Source of the DNA: Propioniciclava soli
GTDB taxonomy: Bacteria > Actinomycetota > Actinomycetes > Propionibacteriales > Propionibacteriaceae
Length of the DNA stretch: 64,000 nt
Assembly (NCBI RefSeq): GCF_014858005.1
Contig: NZ_JACYOT010000001.1
Location: forward strand, 62,001-126,000
Direction: 5' to 3'
The translations under genes were made by a program, and so were the position numbers. Below the pieces are notes generated by a model. The model did not search any database and had not been told where the DNA came from. It saw only the letters and a list, made by a program, of their open reading frames with translations. The first letter of the stretch is position 1; the number at the start of each line of letters is the position of its first letter. Shown here in pieces: positions 58,204-64,000 of this stretch.

Positions 58204-61200
58204 TCAGACGTTCGGCGGCGTTCGCCGCACTGGTCGGCCTCGTGGTCGCACCGCCGTTGGTGTTGCTCGCCATCGGTTTCCGCGACTGGGCCACGCTCAG
58301 CCTCACCGGCGTCACCGACATCCGGCTCCTGCTCGCCCTCCTGACCGTCGTCGGCTGGGTGGCGTGGGTGGGGTGGGTGGTGGCTGTCATCTGGGAGCTC
58401 GTCACGCTCCTGGCCCAGGGGGGTGCCGTCCCGCGCCGCGCCGCCACCGAGCGGGGGGGGTGGGCGGTCATCACCGGGCCCCGGGCCCTGGCGGCAGCCC
58501 TGTTGGCCGCCGCATTCGTCGCCCAGGTGACGCCCGTGGCGTCCGGTACGCCCGGGGACGCCGCTGGTGCCGCCACAGCGGGTGGAGGTCGGCTGCACCT
58601 GACCTGCGCCGGTGCGGACGCCGGGCCGGTTGCCGGGGAGCATGGCGGCGGTGACCGTGGACGCCAGACCGCGGGGGAGCCGGACGGATCGATCGAGACC
58701 GTGGGGGGTGCCGGATCAGACGCGACCCGTGCCGGGGCGCTGGCCGCCCGAGGGCAGTCCGGTGCCACGGCGTTACGAGCCACCGTCCACACGGTGCGTC
58801 CAGGTGATGACCTGTGGAGCCTGAGCGCGCGCTACTACGGCGATGGTGCGCAGTGGCGCCAGATCGTCGCCGCGAACCCGAGCCTGGGGGCCGACCCTCT
58901 GGCAGATCTCGCGCCCGGCGCCCAACTCACGATCGCCGAGCCCGTCATGCTCGTCACCGTGCGGGCCGGGGACACGCTGAGCAAGCTCGCCCTGCGTCAC
59001 CTCGGTGAGGCGGATCGTTGGCCCGAGATCCACGCCCTCAACCGCGACCGTGTCACGGATCCCGACATGATCGACATCGGCTGGGTCCTGCGCGTGCCGC
59101 TCCTGCTCGCGGCCGACACCGCTCCTGAGGCACCGGCGCCCGTGCCCGCCGAGCAATCGACCGACGCCCAGGCCGACGGGTCGGCGGACGCGCCTGGTGA
59201 CGGTGTCCAGGAGGCCGCGTCCAGTGCGTCCGACGATGGCGCTCCGACGGATGCCGCTCCGGAGGGGGACGCGACGGACGCGACCTCGGCGGGCCAGGAG
59301 CCGGGCGGTCCGGCGTCCACCGACGGGGCGGGGTCCACCAACGGGGTGGGGACTCCCCCCGCGAGCGCCCCCTCCGCCCCCGCGGCGCCGCCGACGGCTC
59401 CGGTGCAGCCTCCAGCCCCGGTGCAGCCCACAGCCCCGATGCAGAGCACCGTGCCCACGGCGGACAGCCTCGCGCCCGAGCACGACCAGCGGGCCGTCGC
59501 TCGCCTCGTGGGTGGGCTGACGACGCTCACGGCGTCAGCGGTGCTGGGGGGTCTGGCGCTGCGGCGTCGCTGGCAGGAGGCATCGCGGCCACTGGGCCGG
59601 CGGATCGCCCCGCCGGAGGCGGAACTGACGCGTTTCGAGTCGGCGCTGGGGCTGGTGCCGAACCACCATGAGCCGGATCGCGAGGATCTCATCGAGCGGG
59701 CCATGCGCCACCTGGCGCGGCACTGGTGGCAGCAGGGTTTGCTGGCGCCGGTGCTGGCCGAGGTGGTCGTGGGGCCGGACGACGGTGAGTTCCGCTTCGT
59801 GGCCGACCCGGGTTCCGCGCCGCCCGGATTCCAGAAGGTCGGTGACCGGCTGGCCGTCACGTGGGCGGCGCTGCGCGAACTCGACGACCCCCCGCACCCC
59901 GTCGCCTACCCGGCGTTGGTCACCCTCGGTGAGGACGTCGGTGAGAACCTCGTCATGGTCGATCTGGTGGCCTCCGGAACACTCGGCGTCCGCAGCGAGG
60001 GGGCCACGCTGGCGTCCGAGGCGCTCTCGGCGATGCTGGTGGAACTCGCGTGTGCCCCGTGGTCGGCCGAGTTGCAGCTGCTGGTGGTCACCGACGACGA
60101 GGCGTTCACCCACGTCGCCGGCACCCATCGCGTCCGCACCACCACGGACGCCGAGGCCGCAGTCGCGGAGGTGGAGCGGATGGCGCACGCCCGCCAGGGC
60201 CTGCTGGGCCAGGAGGCCTGGGATCGCGTGCGCCTCGATCCCGACCGCGCGGATGCCTGGGCCCCGTGGGTCGTGCTGTTCGAAGTGCGGCCGTCGCCGG
60301 CACACGTCGCCCGCATCCAGGCGGCCACGGAGGGCACGGCGGTGGGTCTCGCCGCCGCACTTCCGGTGGGCGCCGAGGCCGGGCAGGCCACCTGGGAGCT
60401 CACCGAGAACGAGGAAGGTCGCGGTGTGCTGGCCGGCGAGCGCTCCCTCGTGCCCCAAACCCTCCCGTCGGCGACGCGCGCCGCGATCAGCAACCTGTAC
60501 GCGCTCGCCGATTCCACCCTCACCCACCCAGCCCCCTGGTGGTCGTCCGACGACCCGGAGGAACCCGTGAACATCGTCCAACTCCACCCCCGCCCCGCCG
60601 ACACGCACGCCCCCCGCGTGCTCCTGCTCGGCCCGCTCGACCTGGTGGGTGCCACCGGGGAGGCGCCCGCCCGCTCGACCCGGGCCTGCGTCGAGTACTG
60701 CGCGTGGCTCGTCGAGCACCCCGGCGCCACCCCGTCCCACATGTCGACGGACCTCTTCGTCACCGATGGGACGCGGCGCTCCAACCTCAGCCGGCTGCGG
60801 GCCTGGCTGGGCTCCGATCCCGACGGGCGGCCCTACCTTCCCGAGGCCTACTCCGGCCACATGCGGCTGCACCCCGAGGTGACCTCGGACTGGCGTGACA
60901 TGCTGACCCTGACGCGGGGCGGCGTGAACACGATGTCGCTGGAGCGGCTCAAAGCCGCGCTGACCCTGGTGCGCGGAGCGCCCCTGGCCGATGCCGCCCC
61001 GGGGCAGTGGGGTTGGGCGGAGCACCTGCGTTCCGAGATGGCGGCGCTGATTCGCGACCTGGGGGTCGTCACGGCGCGCCTGGCGCGGGAGAAGGGCGAT
61101 CTGGACGCCGCCCGCTGGGCCGCGAATCGCGCCCTCATGGCGGCGCCGGACGACGAGTTGTTGCTCGGCGAACGGATTCGCGCCGAACAGGCCGCCGGCC

Positions 61201-61334
61201 GTTACGACGAGGTGGAACGGCTCGTCGGACGCCTCCACCGGCAGTCGCGGCTGCTCGGGGTGGACCTGTTGGACGAGACGGTCGACCTCATCCAGGAGAC
61301 GGTCGAGGGGCGGCTGCGGGCGCGCGAGGCCTGA
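58200..61334 (+). CDS. Membrane LysM-BTAD fusion protein of the Tad operon
   Basis: A 1044-residue protein. Two or three N-terminal helices (about 5-30, 42-68, 95-112) precede two LysM domains, near 197-240 (TVRPGDDLWSLSARYYGDG) and 252-298 (TVRAGDTLSKLALRHLGEA). A long Pro/Ala/Thr linker follows, then another helix near 440 (ALVGG-type LTTLTASAVLGGLALRRR). The C-terminal ~600 residues end in a winged-helix and BTAD-like region (STDLFVTDGTRRSNLSRLRA; LKAALTLVRGAPLADAAP; AARWAANRALMAAP). Combining a peptidoglycan-binding face with a transcription-factor-like cytosolic domain suggests a cell-wall sensor or assembly scaffold controlling pili. Confidence 0.85.
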   Translation: MIRRSAAFAALVGLVVAPPLVLLAIGFRDWATLSLTGVTDIRLLLALLTVVGWVAWVGWVVAVIWELVTLLAQGGAVPRRAATERGGWAVITGPRALAAALLAAAFVAQVTPVASGTPGDAAGAATAGGGRLHLTCAGADAGPVAGEHGGGDRGRQTAGEPDGSIETVGGAGSDATRAGALAARGQSGATALRATVHTVRPGDDLWSLSARYYGDGAQWRQIVAANPSLGADPLADLAPGAQLTIAEPVMLVTVRAGDTLSKLALRHLGEADRWPEIHALNRDRVTDPDMIDIGWVLRVPLLLAADTAPEAPAPVPAEQSTDAQADGSADAPGDGVQEAASSASDDGAPTDAAPEGDATDATSAGQEPGGPASTDGAGSTNGVGTPPASAPSAPAAPPTAPVQPPAPVQPTAPMQSTVPTADSLAPEHDQRAVARLVGGLTTLTASAVLGGLALRRRWQEASRPLGRRIAPPEAELTRFESALGLVPNHHEPDREDLIERAMRHLARHWWQQGLLAPVLAEVVVGPDDGEFRFVADPGSAPPGFQKVGDRLAVTWAALRELDDPPHPVAYPALVTLGEDVGENLVMVDLVASGTLGVRSEGATLASEALSAMLVELACAPWSAELQLLVVTDDEAFTHVAGTHRVRTTTDAEAAVAEVERMAHARQGLLGQEAWDRVRLDPDRADAWAPWVVLFEVRPSPAHVARIQAATEGTAVGLAAALPVGAEAGQATWELTENEEGRGVLAGERSLVPQTLPSATRAAISNLYALADSTLTHPAPWWSSDDPEEPVNIVQLHPRPADTHAPRVLLLGPLDLVGATGEAPARSTRACVEYCAWLVEHPGATPSHMSTDLFVTDGTRRSNLSRLRAWLGSDPDGRPYLPEAYSGHMRLHPEVTSDWRDMLTLTRGGVNTMSLERLKAALTLVRGAPLADAAPGQWGWAEHLRSEMAALIRDLGVVTARLAREKGDLDAARWAANRALMAAPDDELLLGERIRAEQAAGRYDEVERLVGRLHRQSRLLGVDLLDETVDLIQETVEGRLRAREA

Positions 61335-61360
61335 GCCGGGGCGTCCGGCGTCCGGAGGGG

Positions 61361-61909
61361 TCAGTCGGTGAGCAGGTGGGCGGGTACGAACTCGACGCCG
61401 GCCACGCCGGCCAGCAGCCGCGGGTCGACCTTCTCGCCGCGCCGGATGACCGTGACGCCGCCCCGGGGCTCCAGCACCACGACACCGGCGTCCTCGAGAT
61501 GGCGGACGCCGGCCGAGCGGAGCCGGGCCATGAGGTCGGCCTCGGAGACCAGCAGCTCCCGCGCCGGACGCGACACGAACCGGCCGTTGACCATGACCAC
61601 GCGGGGCTGGTGGCGGCGGGAGACGGCGGCGATGCGCCGCAGCCTGCCGAGCAGCGCTTCGAGAACGAGCAGGGTGGTCGATGCGACGAGCGCCCCGGCC
61701 AGGGTGGGGGTCGGCCCCAACATCCCGCGGGCGATGAGGCTGCCCAGAACGGTCAGCAGGGCGAGGCTGAGGGTCGATGAGCTGGAGAACAGCCGGGGGC
61801 CCGACCACGCGAGCACCAGCGAATAGGCCAGGTAGAGCACCGTGGCGGCGATCACGACTCCCAGCGCGTCCCACGGTGTCATGCCGATGTGCGTCCAGAG
61901 CTCACCCAT
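61361..61909 (-). CDS. DUF421 (YetF-like) membrane protein
   Basis: A 182-residue protein starting at ATG 61909. Three membrane helices (about 15-35, 45-62, 72-90) are followed by the DUF421 cytosolic domain: PRVVMVNGRFVSRPARELLV, SEADLMARLRSAGVRHLEDA, and GVTVIRR. YetF-type proteins affect membrane or spore properties in Bacillus, but biochemical function is unclear. It converges with the Tad operon. Confidence 0.85.
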   Translation of the reverse strand: MGELWTHIGMTPWDALGVVIAATVLYLAYSLVLAWSGPRLFSSSSTLSLALLTVLGSLIARGMLGPTPTLAGALVASTTLLVLEALLGRLRRIAAVSRRHQPRVVMVNGRFVSRPARELLVSEADLMARLRSAGVRHLEDAGVVVLEPRGGVTVIRRGEKVDPRLLAGVAGVEFVPAHLLTD

Positions 61910-62022
61910 GGCTCCATTGAACCGCAGCCTCGGGGGGCCGGGAGGTGGCTCGGTGCGGAGCGCAGCGTGCCTGGGCCGGGGGCGGGTGCGGAGCCACCTC
62001 ACCCACGCCGTAGCCTTGTCGC

Positions 62023-62949
62023 ATGGGGGAAGCCGCATTCTGTTACGTCGTCATGGCCCACAACCCGGACGGGGTGGACCGGCTGGTGCGCCGTATCCGG
62101 AGCCTCAGCCCCAGCGCGAACGTGCTGGTGCGGTTCGAGCCCCACCAGGGGTTCGACGCCGAGGCGCTCCGTGTGGCGGGCGCACACCCGCTGGCGTCGG
62201 CGATCCACGTCCGCTGGGGGTCCTGGGAACTGACCGCGGCGATGATCGAGGCGCTGGCGACCGCCGAGGCGGAGTTCCACGCCGAGCACTACGTGCTGGT
62301 CTCGGGCACGGACTATCCCATTCGCTCCCTGGCGGCCTGGGAGCGGGAATGGGTCGACCAGGGTGCCGATGCGCTCGTCGAACAGACGCCCGACCAGCCC
62401 GACAACTGGCGCTTCCGGTGGTTTCTGCCCGAGGTGCGCTTCCCGAGCCAGCCGTCGCTGTACCGCGCGGTCCGTCACGTCGGCTGGCGCATCGGCACGC
62501 TGACCCGACCGGTCCTGCAGGTGTTGCCCCGGTTCGTCGAGGGCGACCGCCGCTGGTTTGTGGGCGTGCGGCGTCCGGGCGTGAGGCCGCCGGTACCGAT
62601 CGTGAAGGCGAGCCAGTGGATGACGCTGTCGGCGCGCGCGCTGCGCCGCGTCCTGGATCGGGACGCGCGCGAGTCGCAGCTGCGCCGCTGGTTCCGCACC
62701 GTGCGGATCACCGACGAGATCTACCTCCAGTCGCTGGTGCACGACGACCCGGAACTCCGCGTCGTCCAGGGGCCCACCACGCTGAAGGAGTTCGGTGAGG
62801 ATCCCTCCAGCCCGCTGTGGTTGGACGCCGACCGCCTCCGCCGCCTGACCGACGGCGCGCGGGCCCCCTTCGCCAGGAAGTTCGCCCCGGACGCCCCCGC
62901 GGAGCTTTTCGCCGCCGCCGACGCCTTGGCCGACGCAGAACGATCCTGA
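62023..62949 (+). CDS. GT14-like beta-1,6-N-acetylglucosaminyltransferase (Branch family)
   Basis: A 308-residue soluble protein with the core-2/I-branching signature: CYVVMAHNPDGVDRLVRRI, VRWGSWELTAAMIEAL, YVLVSGTDYPIRSL, VKASQWMTLSARALRRVL and TVRITDEIYLQSLV, where Asp-Glu-xx-Phe/Tyr is the usual acidic motif. Bacterial members add sugars to surface glycans. ATG 62023. It lies 8 bp before the APH-like kinase, so the pair probably works together on a surface carbohydrate. Confidence 0.85.
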   Translation: MGEAAFCYVVMAHNPDGVDRLVRRIRSLSPSANVLVRFEPHQGFDAEALRVAGAHPLASAIHVRWGSWELTAAMIEALATAEAEFHAEHYVLVSGTDYPIRSLAAWEREWVDQGADALVEQTPDQPDNWRFRWFLPEVRFPSQPSLYRAVRHVGWRIGTLTRPVLQVLPRFVEGDRRWFVGVRRPGVRPPVPIVKASQWMTLSARALRRVLDRDARESQLRRWFRTVRITDEIYLQSLVHDDPELRVVQGPTTLKEFGEDPSSPLWLDADRLRRLTDGARAPFARKFAPDAPAELFAAADALADAERS

Positions 62950-62957
62950 GAGGCACC

Positions 62958-63935
62958 GTGGCTGACATCGTCCGGCACTGGAACTCCCCGGCTTGGTTCG
63001 CCGAGGCCTCGACGTGGATCCTGGCCACCTGCGCCCGACTCGGGCTGCGGGTGGTGGCACCGGTGGCACACCATCGGGTGCGGTTCTGGTCGGTGCTGCT
63101 CACGGTGGAGACGGCCGAGGGCCGGGTGTGGTTCAAGGAGAACAATCCGGGGCAGCGGTTCGAGGCCGCCCTCACCATGGAGTTGGTCGGCATCGCCCCC
63201 GGTCAGATCCTGCCGCCGCTCGCGGTCGATCGGGACCACGGCTGGATCCTCACCGCCGACGCCGGCCCAGTGCTCCGCGAGCGCGGGCCGCTGACCGAAC
63301 CGGTGCTGCTCGACTTGGTGCACACCTGCGCCAACGTCCAGCGCCGCGCAGCCGAGCACGGGACCCGGTTGCGTGCCGCAGGGTTGCCGGCGCGACCCAG
63401 CGGCGACGCCGTCGGATACGTGCGCAGGCAGGTCGAGTGGCTGGCGCGGTTGGATGCGACCCACCCACTGCACCTGGATGCCGCCGCGGCGTCCGAGCTG
63501 CTGGCAGGGCTGCCCCGGTTGGACGACGCGGTCGCGCAGGTGGCAGCGCTGGGGCTGCCGGACAGCGTGGAGCACAACGATCTCCACACCGGCAACGTGT
63601 TCGTGGCTCCTGACGGGCGGCTCCTGCTGTTCGACTGGGGTGACGCCGTGTGGGCCAACCCTGTGGGTTCCCTCCTGGCACCGCACCGGATTCTCACCGT
63701 GCACGGTGATCTCGGGGGCGATCCACCCTTGGCGCGCACGGTGGACGCCTACCTCGAACACTGGAGCGATCTCGCGCCGATGGGTGAGCTGCGCGCGGCG
63801 GTTCCGGCGGCCCTGCGCGTGGCGGGAGCGCAGCGTTTCGAGACCTTTCGTCGCCTCATGGACGCGATGGACCCGGAGCATCTCGTCGGCTGGCGCGACC
63901 CGATCCTGTCGTGGCTGCGGTCCACGGTCGCGTAA
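62958..63935 (+). CDS. Aminoglycoside phosphotransferase (APH)-fold kinase
   Basis: A 325-residue APH/choline-kinase-like protein starting at GTG 62958. The catalytic loop VEHNDLHTGNVFV (Asp and Asn) and metal site LLFDWGDAVWANP are intact; WFKENNPGQRFEAALTMEL is the N-lobe region. Many such proteins phosphorylate small molecules or sugars rather than antibiotics. Its coupling to a glycosyltransferase favours a role in cell-surface carbohydrate metabolism. The ~65 bp after it show no feature. Confidence 0.85.
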   Translation: MADIVRHWNSPAWFAEASTWILATCARLGLRVVAPVAHHRVRFWSVLLTVETAEGRVWFKENNPGQRFEAALTMELVGIAPGQILPPLAVDRDHGWILTADAGPVLRERGPLTEPVLLDLVHTCANVQRRAAEHGTRLRAAGLPARPSGDAVGYVRRQVEWLARLDATHPLHLDAAAASELLAGLPRLDDAVAQVAALGLPDSVEHNDLHTGNVFVAPDGRLLLFDWGDAVWANPVGSLLAPHRILTVHGDLGGDPPLARTVDAYLEHWSDLAPMGELRAAVPAALRVAGAQRFETFRRLMDAMDPEHLVGWRDPILSWLRSTVA

Positions 63936-64000
63936 CGGCGTGATCCTGCCAAGGCATCTCAGACCCGGTCGCCACCCCCGCCAGCTCAGGACACACCCAT

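Noticed and set aside
1-64000. tRNA, rRNA or known ncRNA genes
   Set aside because: No cloverleaf, CCA-end or rRNA-like stretch recognised on either strand by eye; a covariance-model scan would be needed to exclude small RNAs.

Overview
The window is a very GC-rich, gene-dense chromosome segment of an actinobacterium. GTG starts, ATGA/GTGA overlaps, SLH-domain surface proteins, an actinobacterial Tad pilus operon with a BTAD regulator, and GlnR-like boxes all fit this. A member of the Propionibacteriales/Propionibacteriaceae is my best guess from the SLH repeats and general style; no rRNA, tRNA or single-copy marker is present to prove it.

Layout. 1-9.4 kb: an epoxide-hydrolase-like enzyme and a flavin oxidoreductase, then a decayed island (frameshifted HTH gene, hipA fragment, orphan 3' coding fragment, small protein, SLH fragment), a monooxygenase, a large S-layer-anchored lamin-tail/phytase-like protein, small genes and an enoyl-reductase-like oxidoreductase. 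9.4-10.1 kb: an orphan NarL-type regulator. 10.1-16.8 kb (minus): a tightly coupled five-gene exopolysaccharide operon (Agd3-like deacetylase, PelF-like GT4, polytopic membrane protein, spherulin-4 hydrolase, GH114 hydrolase). Its content matches the fungal galactosaminogalactan cluster (agd3, gtb3, sph3, ega3) far better than a textbook bacterial cluster.

17.1-27.1 kb: sirohydrochlorin chelatase, then a probable lanthipeptide locus. It has two histidine kinases (one a tandem fusion with a degenerate first module), a small secreted Cys peptide, a NarL-type regulator, two tiny precursor peptides each with two SxxSxxxC labionin motifs, an ABC exporter and a prolyl-oligopeptidase-type protease. 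No LanKC synthetase is present anywhere in the window.

27.3-35.5 kb: a secreted TAP-like peptidase, then nitrate assimilation (NarK transporter, assimilatory nitrate reductase, FAD/[2Fe-2S] electron-transfer protein, HemD-winged-helix fusion) with GlnR-like boxes. 35.5-45 kb: housekeeping and accessory genes (AarF/UbiB kinase, PEP-utilising enzyme of rifampin-phosphotransferase architecture, Phd/PIN toxin-antitoxin pair, acetyltransferase, YdeI-like protein, secreted phytase-like/GDPD fusion). 45.3-52.3 kb: SWIM-SNF2 helicase, HsmA-like protein, cytochrome P450, NrtR-like Nudix protein, acyltransferase. 52.5-61.3 kb: a nine-gene Tad/Flp pilus operon ending in a LysM-BTAD protein. 61.3-64 kb: DUF421 protein, GT14-like glycosyltransferase and an APH-fold kinase.

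Three intergenic regions (27.1, 45.0 and 48.7 kb) carry the same mirror-symmetric array of CACGTG-like hexamers at 20/20/19-26-19/20/20-bp spacing. This repeat family is not explained by any coding feature.
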